From NCBI GenBank assembly GCA_964459305.1, contig CAYWNA010000037.1:5189-69188 (forward strand): a stretch of DNA of 64,000 bases. The letters run 5' to 3'. Shown here piece by piece: positions 19,362-28,407 of this stretch. Both the position numbers and the translations under genes were made by a program. Positions within the stretch are counted from its first letter, which is position 1, and every line of letters begins with the position of its first letter. The notes below the pieces were generated by a model, which was not told where the DNA came from, made no database searches, and saw nothing but the letters and a program-made list of their open reading frames with translations. The DNA is from CAYWNA01 sp964459305 (lineage in GTDB: Bacteria > Planctomycetota > Planctomycetia > Pirellulales > Pirellulaceae).

Positions 19362-19611
19362 GACGTTGCCTCCTAACGCGGCGTCGTGGGGCGGGAGGCT
19401 CGCTTGCCGAAAACAGAAAAGCCGAACTGATAAGCGAAGTGATGGGAATCTCTCTTGCCCACCCGCTGATGCAACCGCTACTGTCAATTCTACTCGCAGA
19501 TCGCCCTAGAACGCAACTTTTCGCCGTTCCTTCTTGCGTCTTTTTCCACAAGTAAGATGAGTCGAATCTATGAATTCACAGACGCCGTTGGACCTCCTGG
19601 CCCGCTGTGTT

Positions 19612-20760
19612 TCACTCTGGTGTCTTGGGGGCCGACCTAGGCAAGGTTATCGTGAAAGTCGTCCCTTTGGATTCTTCGCTGGTGAACTCAACCTTGCCTC
19701 CAAGGTAGTGTTCGCCCAGGAGTTTCATGCTGTACGTCCCGATCCCCCGGCCGACTCGTGCCTTCGTGCTGAAGGACCGCTGGAACACTTGACGTTGGAC
19801 TTCCTCCGGCATGACGGACGGATTGTGGACGCTGAAGGCGACTTGTTCGTCCCGAAAAACACAGCGGATGACCGCCATGCCGCCAACCTCCGTGGCTTCC
19901 AGAGCATTCTTGAGCATATTCCCCAGGACCCGAGTCAGCAGCCGAGCGTCTGTGAAGAGTTGGCCGTCCCAAATGTCTACCGTCCGGATTTGCCGCCCAT
20001 TCGCGATGGCGTGGCTGGAATAAAGCGTTCGCAGATCCTCCAATAACTGGATTGGTCGGACAGGCTTTGCGTCCACGTCCAAATCTCCGGCCTCGGCCAG
20101 CATCAGGTCGCGCTGTGATTCAATCTCATTGACGAGTTGGTCGGCGAGATCGCCCAATAGCCGGAGGTCCTCCAGCTCTTTCGAGTCTTCCTGATGATCT
20201 CCTTCCAAGAGACGAACATAGCCCTGCATCCCACCGGCCGTATTCAAGACATCGTGGAAGAACACTCGGCTCAGCACAGACAACCGTTTCTGTTGACTGA
20301 CGTCCTCGATGGTGCAAACAGTGAAGAATTCGTCATCTACCTCCAAGGCTGTGGCGGTGACTCGCAAATCGCGGGCTCCACCATCGATCGCCGTGTCCAG
20401 CGTCAACCGGCACTCGCGAATCGCCTGGCCTCGTGACTGCTGGCTTTCCAATATTGCCGCGACAGCACCGCAAGTGAGACAGTGTTTCGTGGTACCGCAG
20501 CCGTCCGGCCCGCCTTTCGAGAATGCGCAGCCCAAAACCTCACCCGTCCGCCTGCCAACGACTTCGTCGACGCCGACATTCAACATCCGCAACAGGACTC
20601 GGTTGACCGCGAGAATCTGCCGGTTTTCGTTCAGGATCACGACTGGCGCGGGCAGAGCGTCCATGATCATCTGCAGTGGCGGCGTGTTCTGAACCAGCTT
20701 CATCCCTTGCTGAAGTTCGTTGGGCGCATCCCGTCCGGCAGGGGCAAAATGCGTATCCAT
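19612..20760 (-). CDS. PAS-domain sensor histidine kinase with Cys-rich PAS loop
   Basis: 382 residues from ATG 20760 (GAGGAG upstream); an upstream in-frame start at 20946 has poorer signals. No membrane helix, so soluble. A PAS domain at ~30-150 (MDALPAPVVILNENRQILAV) contains a four-cysteine cluster (GCAFSKGGPDGCGTTKHCLT then CGAV), as in PAS proteins suspected of binding metal or sensing redox state. The kinase core has a phosphoacceptor His in FFHDVLNTAGG, an N-box (NMLKNALEA) and a G-box (GRGIGTYSMKLLG). The H-box is of the HDVLN type rather than the common HELRTP. No response regulator is adjacent, so the partner is unknown. It likely autophosphorylates in response to a redox or ligand signal. 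Confidence 0.85.
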   Translation of the reverse strand: MDTHFAPAGRDAPNELQQGMKLVQNTPPLQMIMDALPAPVVILNENRQILAVNRVLLRMLNVGVDEVVGRRTGEVLGCAFSKGGPDGCGTTKHCLTCGAVAAILESQQSRGQAIRECRLTLDTAIDGGARDLRVTATALEVDDEFFTVCTIEDVSQQKRLSVLSRVFFHDVLNTAGGMQGYVRLLEGDHQEDSKELEDLRLLGDLADQLVNEIESQRDLMLAEAGDLDVDAKPVRPIQLLEDLRTLYSSHAIANGRQIRTVDIWDGQLFTDARLLTRVLGNMLKNALEATEVGGMAVIRCVFRDEQVAFSVHNPSVMPEEVQRQVFQRSFSTKARVGRGIGTYSMKLLGEHYLGGKVEFTSEESKGTTFTITLPRSAPKTPE

Positions 20761-21065
20761 GGGTGGCTCCTCTTCCAAGGCTACATTTGGCGCATAGAAG
20801 GAAATCGCAGTTTCTGGCAAAGCTGTCGCCATGCCAAGAACTAAGCATACACTTTGGACCGCGGCAAACCAAGGTTTTTGGACTTGAGGCGGTGCCTGCC
20901 GGAACTCTCCGCGATCCCCATCTCCAAGAGTAACCACGTGCTTCAAATGGGGAGATTTATTTGTTCATGAAGAAATCGCCTGCGAAATCGCGTGACAGAC
21001 CTCACCTCTAGCGCACCTTACAGACTAGGCCCTCATCGACACCCGAATCCGATTGAGCAGATCTC

Positions 21066-22442
21066 ATGATGTCGACGTCCAAAATGTGCAAACTGAGTGC
21101 GGATCGCGACCCGGTCGAGGTTCTTGCTGCAGAATTCGTTGCGAGGCGTCGCAAAGGTGAGAATCCGTCCGTCGAAGACTACATCGTAGAGCATCCTGGT
21201 TTGGCGGAAGAAATTCGGGAACTGTTCCCGACCATCGTCGCATTGGAAAAGGCAAAGATTGAGAAAGGGAGGTCCGCGGGGGGGCGAGTTTCTCTGGGTG
21301 GCAGCCGGATCGAACGCTTGGGTCGTTACCGGATCATCCGTGAGATTGGTCGAGGTGGGATGGGGATCGTCTATGAAGCGGAACAAGAGCCGTCCGGCCG
21401 TCGCGTGGCGATTAAAGTATTGCCCAAGCGGTCGTCGTCGAATCCGAAGTCTTTGCGATGGTTTCAACGCGAATCGAGAATCGCCGCCAGCTTGCACCAC
21501 ACGAACATTGTCCCGTTGTTCGAGGTTGGTCAGCAGGGTGGGTTCCACTACTTTGTCATGCAGTATGTCGAGGGCGTCAGCTTGGACAAGATCGTCGATA
21601 GGTCCGAATACGGCGAATTCGTTGCAGGCGAAGAAGATCTGGCAAGTATGGCCCGCGTGTTGATCGCAAGAGACGGCAAGCCCCAGCAGCCTGAAAGGGG
21701 GCCGCATGCTCCGATCCAGGTGGACGTTGATACCAGTCCCAGCCGAGCGTCGCTGGCCACAAAACCAATAAGACGACGAGCAGAGAGAGATGTTGGTGTC
21801 TTTGCACATTTGCCTCGTCGATTATCGCCTCCGCCTCCATCGCAAACGCGAGCTTTCCGCTTGGGCTACTGGCAAAGCGTGGCACAAATCGGCGTTCAAG
21901 TAGCTGACGCCCTTCAGCATGCGCACGCTTCGGGAATCGTGCATCGCGACATCAAACCAGCCAATCTGATCTTGAATGCACAAGGTACCGTCTGGGTGGT
22001 GGATTTTGGTTTGGCGGAGACTTTGGGACATGTGGAGGCAAATCGCTCGGACGACATTGTTGGGACGCTGCCATACATCGCGCCGGAACAGTTGCAGGGG
22101 CGCTCGGACGCCAGGAGCGACATCTACAGTCTCGGTCTGACGTTGTACGAATTACTGATCTTGCGGCCCGCGTTCGACGTTTCGGAACAGCCCGTTTTGG
22201 TGCACAAAATCACAAAAGAGGGACCCGTCCCGCCCAGGTTTGTGCGCCCCGATATTCCTGAAGATTTGGCGGCCATCGTGTTGAAAGCGATTGACCGCCT
22301 CCCTGAATGTCGCCACCAATCAGCCGCAGCGTTAGCGGATGATCTCCACCGATTCGGCCAACGGACACACGACCAGGAGACAATGTCATGCACAGCACTT
22401 TTGGATGGTGCGTATCCAGTGGTGGTGCCATCCGCCGTTTGA
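21066..22442 (+). CDS. Ser/Thr protein kinase lacking a membrane anchor
   Basis: 458 residues. An N-terminal leader shared by planctomycete kinases (residues ~14-60: EFVARRRKGENPSVEDYI...ELFP) precedes a complete kinase domain: glycine loop IGRGGMGIVYEA (~92), catalytic Lys in VAIKVLP, VHRDIKPAN (~293), DFG in VVDFGLAE (~312), GTLPYIAPEQ. A ~65-residue basic/Pro insertion lies between the hinge and the catalytic loop. Unlike its two relatives in this window, it stops about 35 residues after the kinase fold, without a membrane helix, TPR or sensor domain. It is either a truncated copy or a soluble kinase. No good ribosome site at 21066; in-frame ATGs at 21069 and 21084 are alternatives. Confidence 0.88.
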   Translation: MMSTSKMCKLSADRDPVEVLAAEFVARRRKGENPSVEDYIVEHPGLAEEIRELFPTIVALEKAKIEKGRSAGGRVSLGGSRIERLGRYRIIREIGRGGMGIVYEAEQEPSGRRVAIKVLPKRSSSNPKSLRWFQRESRIAASLHHTNIVPLFEVGQQGGFHYFVMQYVEGVSLDKIVDRSEYGEFVAGEEDLASMARVLIARDGKPQQPERGPHAPIQVDVDTSPSRASLATKPIRRRAERDVGVFAHLPRRLSPPPPSQTRAFRLGYWQSVAQIGVQVADALQHAHASGIVHRDIKPANLILNAQGTVWVVDFGLAETLGHVEANRSDDIVGTLPYIAPEQLQGRSDARSDIYSLGLTLYELLILRPAFDVSEQPVLVHKITKEGPVPPRFVRPDIPEDLAAIVLKAIDRLPECRHQSAAALADDLHRFGQRTHDQETMSCTALLDGAYPVVVPSAV

Positions 22443-22877
22443 TCACGCGCTCGACCTCCCTCGTTTCTCTGGAACAATCGGGCCGCGTCGGTAAGAATGT
22501 AAGACAGGGGTCGAAGAAGACCCGTGTAGAAAATTCAGCTTGCTGTAGAAAACGGCGATCGTTTTTCGTTACTTATCTTGTAGGCGACGGTCGGGGCCCC
22601 TTTTCATCTATCTCATTGTTTGATCTTCTCGAAGCGGATTCGATCCAGGCGTGGCGTGGCACATTGTTGCGCTACGGTTGAGTTGAGGGTGGGTACATAT
22701 TTTCTCGTTTAACCCGAAGCCGGAGGCGATGGCGGGTGGACCGTCCACGCGTAGCGCACGCCATCGCCTCCGGCTTCGGGTTAAACGGCTATTTGCGCCC
22801 TGAAGCGGTGAGACGGTAGAACGTGAAAAACGCTAGAAAGAGAGAAAGAAAGCCCTTCTGGCTAGAGAGGCTTCGGC
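22443..22877. other. Intergenic stretch between kinase and sigma factor
   Basis: No gene seen. It is more AT-rich than its surroundings at 22530-22620, and holds the long palindrome at 22707-22786. The promoter of the sigma-kinase pair probably lies here, but I cannot point to a convincing site. Confidence 0.5.
22707..22786. repeat. Perfect 28-base inverted repeat
   Basis: Arms 22707-22734 and 22759-22786 (GTTTAACCCGAAGCCGGAGG at the start) are perfectly complementary around a 24-base loop that itself contains GGACCGTCC. It could fold into a very stable hairpin, as terminator or mobile palindrome. No second copy in the window. Confidence 0.85.
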
Positions 22878-23549
22878 ATGCGCGGTAGTACAGGATCTTC
22901 GCTCGACGTTCGGCCCGGTACCGCCGTGGAGCAATTGATTCGCGAGGCTCGCGATGGCGAGATGGAATCATTGGGTCGTCTGTTGCGCGCCTACGAAAAC
23001 TACCTGCGTCTTTTGGCGACAACGCAAATCGATCGCAAACTGCAGCCTCGGATCGGAGCGTCTGACCTGGTGCAGGAAACGCTCATGGGCGCTTTCCGCG
23101 ATTTCGGGCAGTTCCGCGGTCGAAGCGAAAGGGAATTGCTTGCATGGTTGCGTCAGATCCTGATCCATCGGCTGCAGGTCTTCGTGCGCCAGCACGTATT
23201 GGCGGGGAAACGCGACGTTCGCCGAGAGGTATCGCTGGAAGAGATGCAAAGGTCGATGCATAGCTCGGCCGCAAATCAGAGAGCGGCGGTGGCCGACCGG
23301 GCTCCCTCGCCGAGCAGCTTTTTCATTCAACGCGAGAAGGCTTTGTTGCTGGCGGATTCCATGGCTCGCATGTCACCACAATATCGCGATGTGATCATAC
23401 TGCGGAATCTCCAGGGGCATTCCTTTGACGAAGTGGCTCGACGAATGAACCGAACGTCCGGCGCGGTCCGCATGCTCTGGCTGCGGGCCGTACGAGAACT
23501 TCGTCGACTATCGGACTGGGATTCGACGGTCGGACATCTCCGAGAGTAG
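22878..23549 (+). CDS. ECF-type RNA polymerase sigma factor (STPK-associated)
   Basis: 223 residues with sigma-70 region 2 at ~60-100 (ASDLVQETLMGAFRDFGQFR, then a LLAWLRQIL segment) and region 4 at ~160-210 (MSPQYRDVIILRNLQGHSFD, then a RTSGAVRMLW recognition helix). The linker is long and Gln/Ser-rich, as in planctomycete ECF factors encoded beside Ser/Thr kinases. It lies 49 bases upstream of a kinase gene on the same strand, so the two are probably co-transcribed, and the kinase may control the sigma factor in place of an anti-sigma factor. ATG 22878 follows AGAGAGG about 9 bases upstream. Confidence 0.87.
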   Translation: MRGSTGSSLDVRPGTAVEQLIREARDGEMESLGRLLRAYENYLRLLATTQIDRKLQPRIGASDLVQETLMGAFRDFGQFRGRSERELLAWLRQILIHRLQVFVRQHVLAGKRDVRREVSLEEMQRSMHSSAANQRAAVADRAPSPSSFFIQREKALLLADSMARMSPQYRDVIILRNLQGHSFDEVARRMNRTSGAVRMLWLRAVRELRRLSDWDSTVGHLRE

Positions 23550-23598
23550 ACGCGCGCGTCACTCTCGGCTGCTTCGTCGCGTGGAACAGAGAAAACGT

Positions 23599-26538
23599 AT
23601 GACAGGCGACTGGGATATCAACCTTTCCGAAGCGGACGAATGGACGCCCGATCAGCAGATCCGGCTTGCCGAGATTCTGGATGGGTACTTCTCGTCTCTG
23701 GAACAGGGCCGGAGTATTGACGCCGAGCAACTCCTGGCAGAGAACCAGGATATCGAAGGCCCGCTGCGTACTTATCTGGCTAGTCTCGACTTCCTGCAGG
23801 AGGCGGCGGCGGGCTTCGCCTGCCAGGACCTTTCGTGGGATTCGGATCTCTCCGTCGGACTCGGCCTCAGGCAACTGGGCGACTTCCGGCTGATCCGCGA
23901 AATCGGACGTGGCGGCATGGGCGTCGTTTACGAAGCCCAACAAATATCGCTCGACCGTTGCGTGGCTTTGAAGGTTTTGCCTTTTGCCGCTCTGCTGGAC
24001 ACCAAACAGATCGCCCGCTTCAAGAGCGAGGCTCAGGCGGCCGCCCAAGTGTGTCATCCGCATATCGTTCCCGTGTTCGCTGTCGGGTCGGACCGTGGTG
24101 TGCACTACTACGCGATGCAATACATCGACGGACAACCGCTTGATCGAGCCATCAGCGAGCTTCGAAACCATCGGGACTCGGAAAATCAAGAAGCCGGCTC
24201 CGTCGTCCTTAGCGGCAGCACACGCGAGACCTTTGCCACGGACGGTTCGACCGACAGTCCGGCCTACTTCCGCACTGTGGCACGGCTGGGGATCCAAGCC
24301 GCCGAGGCGCTGCACGCGGCCCACGAGTACGGTGTGGTCCACCGCGATATCAAGCCGTCGAATCTGTTGCTGGACGCTCAAGGCTCCGTCTGGATTACCG
24401 ACTTTGGCCTGGCCCGGATGAAAACCGATGCCAGCCTGACGAGAACCGGCGAGGTCGTTGGCACGGTGCGTTACATGAGCCCGGAACAGACTCTGGGTCA
24501 GTCGGCGCTGGTGGACCATCGCACGGACATCTATTCACTGGGCACTACTCTCTACGAGTTGCTCACCCTGCAGCATCCGCTGGGCGAGGCCGGAGTGCCG
24601 GAATGCTTGCGACGATTGGATCGTGAAGAACCCGCATCGCTTAGGTCCCATAATCCTCGCGTTCCGCTCGACTTGGAGAACGTCGTCCTGAAAGCGATTT
24701 CCAGATCGCGCGAAGACCGCTACTCGACCGCGAGTGATCTGGCGGACGATCTGCGGCGGTTCCTGCAGGGCAAGCCGACCTTGGCAAAACCACCGACGAT
24801 TGTAGATCGCGCCAGCAAATGGACTCGGCGTCATATGGTCGCTGCAACGGCGTCTGTGTTCATCTTATTCATCACGGTTGTCGCTCTTGCCGTTAGTACT
24901 CTATTGATCGCACAGCAGAAAGGAAAAACTGAACTGGCACTCGTTCAAGCCCAGCAGAATTTCGAACGCGCCGAATCGAACTTCCAGCGAGCCGAGGCTA
25001 ACTATCGTCAAACACGCCAGGCGGTTGATGAGTTTGGCGCGTTGGTAGCGGAACGGCTGGCTCATGTCCCCGGTGCCGAACAAGTGCGAAAAGAGGCTCT
25101 CGAGCGAACACTGGCCTACTATCGCGGCTTTGCCGAGCAGACTCGTGACGAACCTGATCTGTGCTCCGATCTGGCGTTGACCTACAGCAAAATCGGCAAG
25201 ATCTGTGACCAGATCGGAAAGGCGGAAGAAGCGATCACCGCTCATGAGCAGGCGCTGCGTATCTACCAGCAGTTGGCGGACGATAACTCGACCGCAGTGG
25301 AGGTTCGCAGTCGTCTGGCACTTTGTCATAACAACTTGGGTTTGTTATTGAGCGAAGTGGGACAGACAAAACGGGCGGAACGGGCGTACGGCGCAGCCAT
25401 TCTACTACAGCAGCAACTCACCACCCACCATCCACGCGATGCACAGCACCGACGAGATCTGGCCTTGTCGTACAGCAATCTTGGGCTATTGCAGAACCGA
25501 ATGGGTAAACGGGAAAAGGCCGAACAGTCGTTCATCGAGGCCGTGGGACTGCAGCGCGAGGTGATCAAGCAAGAGCCGAAGAACCATAAAACGTTCGGCG
25601 ACTTGGCCGCCAGTTTGAATCATCTGAGCTGCCTGTACCAAGAGACGGACGCGGAGCGAGCCCTGCCATACTGTCAAGAAGCTCTCGACATCCAGCAGAA
25701 GCTGGTGGACGTACATCCGCACGGGTGGAACGGGCGTCACGACGCGGCGTTGACTTACAATAATTTGGGATCGCTCGACCTGCGTTGCGGGCGACTGGAT
25801 CGCGCCGTCGAATGCTATCGGAAGTCGATTGACATCCTATCGCGTTTTGCCACGTCCGCGCCAGAACGCCGGGACATCCGCCGCGATTTGGCAGTTGGCT
25901 ACAACAATCTCGGCATGGCGCTAGACAGGCTCGGCGAATCCGCGGAGGCCAGACAGTCGTTCCTCGAAGCTCTGACGATTCAGCAAGGGCTTTCGCGCGA
26001 ATGCCCTGACGACTTGAACGTGCACAGCAGTCTGGGCGGGATATACAACAATCTCGGAATGATCTACGTACGGCAAGGGAAACCGGAACAGGCCGCGAGC
26101 GTTCTTGCCTCGGCAGTGCGGCACCAACGGATCGCGTTTAACGCATCACCGGAGGTGGTACGGTTTCGTGAATTCCTGAGCAAGCATCACTACAACCACG
26201 GTCGCGTACTCCGGATGCTCAATCGACCGTCGGAGGCGGCCAAGACAGCGTTGGATCGCAAGCGGCTATGGCCCGATGATCGTAAACGACTTCGTTCCAT
26301 CGCCGAGGAACTGGCGATGGCCTGCGAGCTACTGGCCGCCCAGCGCGGCAGTTCGGCGGAAAACTCGAGTGAGTGGAACCGCTACGCGAGCGAGGCCGTA
26401 TCGCTGCTGGCCGAAGCGATCGAGGCCGGGCGGATGTCGTGTGACGAGATAAACGGCAACCGGGCTTTCGCAAGCCTACGCAACTTTGCAGCCTTTGGAG
26501 AACTCTTGGCGTCGATGGACACGACCGGTTCCCAGTAG
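23599..26538 (+). CDS. Membrane Ser/Thr protein kinase with C-terminal TPR repeats
   Basis: 979 residues from ATG 23599; a GTG six codons upstream (23581) is possible. A short leader (LAEILDGYFSSLEQGRSIDA) precedes the kinase domain: IGRGGMGVVYEA (~101), VALKVLP, VVHRDIKPSN (~247), TDFGLAR (~267), GTVRYMSPEQ. A membrane helix at ~412-436 (ATASVFILFITVVALAVSTL) is followed by a coiled coil, then at least seven TPR-like repeats (YNNLGSLDLRCGRLDRAVEC, YNNLGMALDRLGESAEAR). If the topology is standard, the TPR region is outside the cytoplasm and would bind a protein or peptide signal. Second gene of the sigma-kinase pair. Confidence 0.9.
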   Translation: MTGDWDINLSEADEWTPDQQIRLAEILDGYFSSLEQGRSIDAEQLLAENQDIEGPLRTYLASLDFLQEAAAGFACQDLSWDSDLSVGLGLRQLGDFRLIREIGRGGMGVVYEAQQISLDRCVALKVLPFAALLDTKQIARFKSEAQAAAQVCHPHIVPVFAVGSDRGVHYYAMQYIDGQPLDRAISELRNHRDSENQEAGSVVLSGSTRETFATDGSTDSPAYFRTVARLGIQAAEALHAAHEYGVVHRDIKPSNLLLDAQGSVWITDFGLARMKTDASLTRTGEVVGTVRYMSPEQTLGQSALVDHRTDIYSLGTTLYELLTLQHPLGEAGVPECLRRLDREEPASLRSHNPRVPLDLENVVLKAISRSREDRYSTASDLADDLRRFLQGKPTLAKPPTIVDRASKWTRRHMVAATASVFILFITVVALAVSTLLIAQQKGKTELALVQAQQNFERAESNFQRAEANYRQTRQAVDEFGALVAERLAHVPGAEQVRKEALERTLAYYRGFAEQTRDEPDLCSDLALTYSKIGKICDQIGKAEEAITAHEQALRIYQQLADDNSTAVEVRSRLALCHNNLGLLLSEVGQTKRAERAYGAAILLQQQLTTHHPRDAQHRRDLALSYSNLGLLQNRMGKREKAEQSFIEAVGLQREVIKQEPKNHKTFGDLAASLNHLSCLYQETDAERALPYCQEALDIQQKLVDVHPHGWNGRHDAALTYNNLGSLDLRCGRLDRAVECYRKSIDILSRFATSAPERRDIRRDLAVGYNNLGMALDRLGESAEARQSFLEALTIQQGLSRECPDDLNVHSSLGGIYNNLGMIYVRQGKPEQAASVLASAVRHQRIAFNASPEVVRFREFLSKHHYNHGRVLRMLNRPSEAAKTALDRKRLWPDDRKRLRSIAEELAMACELLAAQRGSSAENSSEWNRYASEAVSLLAEAIEAGRMSCDEINGNRAFASLRNFAAFGELLASMDTTGSQ

Positions 26539-26619
26539 GTCCCGGCTGCCGGACGGGACCTGGGGATGGGTGGGCAGTCGGTCGTTTGAATCGCAGGTCT
26601 TGAAAAGAAGAGGCACAAG

Positions 26620-28044
26620 ATGTCCAAAATACTCGAAATACTGAGGCGATATGCGGGGCGATGCAATCCGCGGAGAACGCGGGGCAAGACAAGCCGACCT
26701 TGCATTGAGTCGCTGGAATCAAGGACGATGTTGTCGGTCGCGCCATTTGCCGTGCCGGGAGTGGAGCGATTCTCACCAGGCCATCAACCGACGACGATAG
26801 CTCAGCACTCGGCGCATGAGGTCGGCCAATCGTCCGTTCATCAGGCGCAGCGCCTGCACGCGTCACACCAACACGGCGGCCATCATGGATCTCACGACGC
26901 GTTTGGCGCCCCAGCGCCCTCGGCGCCGGAGACTCGTCTCCCCGGCGGTCATGGGCGTCCGCAACCCCTGCACTCGATCGTGTTGCCACCTCCGCCGCCA
27001 CCCGCCGTGGCACCGCCCGTCGGAGCAGCCACGGTTCAGTCCGGCTTCTCGTCGGCAGAGAGCCCAACTTCGCTGGCGGAAGGCGAATCTGGCAACTCAG
27101 CCGCCCCCGTACAGACCTTCGGCTCGACACTGGCCAACGCGACTTCCGTACCCATCACTGCCGCCCCGTTGGCGAGCATCAATTCTGAGCCAATGCTGAC
27201 ATTGGAGCAAACATCGCACATCGGCGGCCCCGTCTCGACGGACGCCAGCGCGAGTGCCGACGTCTCCATCGAAAACAACACGCGTGTGGAGTCCGGCTTC
27301 GGCGTTGTACCGTCAGGCGTGCCGGACACCGCCGGTGCGGAACAGGGCGGGATGATCGACATCGGCTTCGGGACGCGCGGCCCTGTAGGCGGTAACCCGA
27401 GCGCTATTGATTCGCATCTCCGGCCCAGCCTGCCCAAGGCCCTCTCTCCAGAAACCGATGGCGTCGAATGGCGGCGGTCCATTTTCTCGACCGAAGGTTT
27501 CTGGTCGCGCCTTGATCCACCTTCGACGAGGCCGCTTCCGCAGCACCACCACTCGGATTCGTCCGGCGACGACGAAGGCGACCAGTCGTTGCCGCTGGAC
27601 CGACGGCTGGACGCAGAAGACGACCCCAATTCGAAGACGGAAGAAGAGGACTTGCCGGACAATTTTGAGGAAACAGATGAATTGGCCGAGATCCTGAGGG
27701 ATGTGTTGCTGGGAGAGTCAGGGCAAGAATCGTCCGAGGGCGGTATGATTGAATTGGCGTCTTTCTCGGCGGCGCCGTTGCCCCAGAAAAGCCAACGACC
27801 GATTCGCCTCAGCCGGAGCGACGCGGACTCGGTAGCCGGCTCTAACGCCTCGCCGACTTCAGCGGCGGAGATCGAGATGGATCGCTCGCGAGGCCGGTCC
27901 CAGGTGTTTGAGCTCGCCTCCGCTCCCGCGGATGCAGCCGACAACTTGCCTGTCGACGATCCCCAGAACGGCGCGCCGACGCGCACCCCAACGACTTCGT
28001 CTGCCGCCAATGAAGAACAGGCAACGGGTAAGGGGGCAGCCTGA
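26620..28044 (+). CDS. Low-complexity protein with planctomycete LESRTMLS motif
   Basis: 474 residues. The N-terminus carries a basic segment and then CIESLESRTMLSVAP, a motif of the LEPRxLLS type found near the start of many large planctomycete exported proteins and probably linked to export or surface anchoring. The rest has no recognisable fold: His/Gln-rich (~60-90), Pro/Ala-rich (~100-135), then acidic Ser/Glu-rich (~300-360). No cysteine-rich, sugar-binding or catalytic motif was seen. It starts 82 bases after the TPR kinase and may be part of that operon. Codon-position composition looks coding throughout, but function is unknown. Confidence 0.7.
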   Translation: MSKILEILRRYAGRCNPRRTRGKTSRPCIESLESRTMLSVAPFAVPGVERFSPGHQPTTIAQHSAHEVGQSSVHQAQRLHASHQHGGHHGSHDAFGAPAPSAPETRLPGGHGRPQPLHSIVLPPPPPPAVAPPVGAATVQSGFSSAESPTSLAEGESGNSAAPVQTFGSTLANATSVPITAAPLASINSEPMLTLEQTSHIGGPVSTDASASADVSIENNTRVESGFGVVPSGVPDTAGAEQGGMIDIGFGTRGPVGGNPSAIDSHLRPSLPKALSPETDGVEWRRSIFSTEGFWSRLDPPSTRPLPQHHHSDSSGDDEGDQSLPLDRRLDAEDDPNSKTEEEDLPDNFEETDELAEILRDVLLGESGQESSEGGMIELASFSAAPLPQKSQRPIRLSRSDADSVAGSNASPTSAAEIEMDRSRGRSQVFELASAPADAADNLPVDDPQNGAPTRTPTTSSAANEEQATGKGAA

Positions 28045-28147
28045 TGATTGCGTTGTCGCTGGCGAAGATGACCAGCGTGTTGTCGAGTCGCCCGACCTGT
28101 TTGAGCTCATCAAGCAACCGGCCGGTGTTCTGGTCGACCGGATCTAT

Positions 28148-28275
28148 ACTATCCGCGGACAAGTCTGAACTGTAGCCGAACTCGCCAGAGTTTGGTCTTT
28201 GCCTGCGCTGACCAAAGTCTGGCGACTTCGGCTACATGCAAAAATGTGTCAATCTTGGCCGCGGGCGGTACATCA
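28148..28275. repeat. Palindromic repeat, TGTAGCCGAACTCGCCAGAG family, copy 1
   Basis: Arms TGTAGCCGAACTCGCCAGAG... at 28171-28197 and GACCAAAGTCTGGCGACTTC... at 28210-28236 pair at 25 of 27 positions. Flanks (CCGCGGACAAGTCTGA before, TCAATC-TTGGCCGCGG after) also recur at the 46.6 kb copy and form weaker outer arms. The open frame of the downstream kinase extends into it, which is why the kinase start is placed at 28408. Confidence 0.85.
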
Positions 28276-28407
28276 TTGCGGCATCGCGTGCATGCGGTGG
28301 CTTCGTGTCGCCTAGCCCTGCGTGTACAATGTGGATCGCCGTACGTTGTGATGTTTGCGGAAACTGCACTCGGGCCTCGCACGACAAACTGCATTGCTCA
28401 CAAATCC

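Noticed and set aside
19362..19487. 42-codon N-terminal extension of the 1169-residue protein
   Set aside because: It lacks a ribosome site, while ATG 19361 has AGGAGG and begins a clean signal peptide.
23395..24519. 374-codon minus-strand open frame
   Set aside because: Antisense shadow of the sigma factor and kinase genes, with no recognisable domains.
28192..28407. 72-codon N-terminal extension of the Cache kinase
   Set aside because: It begins inside a palindromic repeat and encodes repeat-type peptide (DQSLATSATCK).
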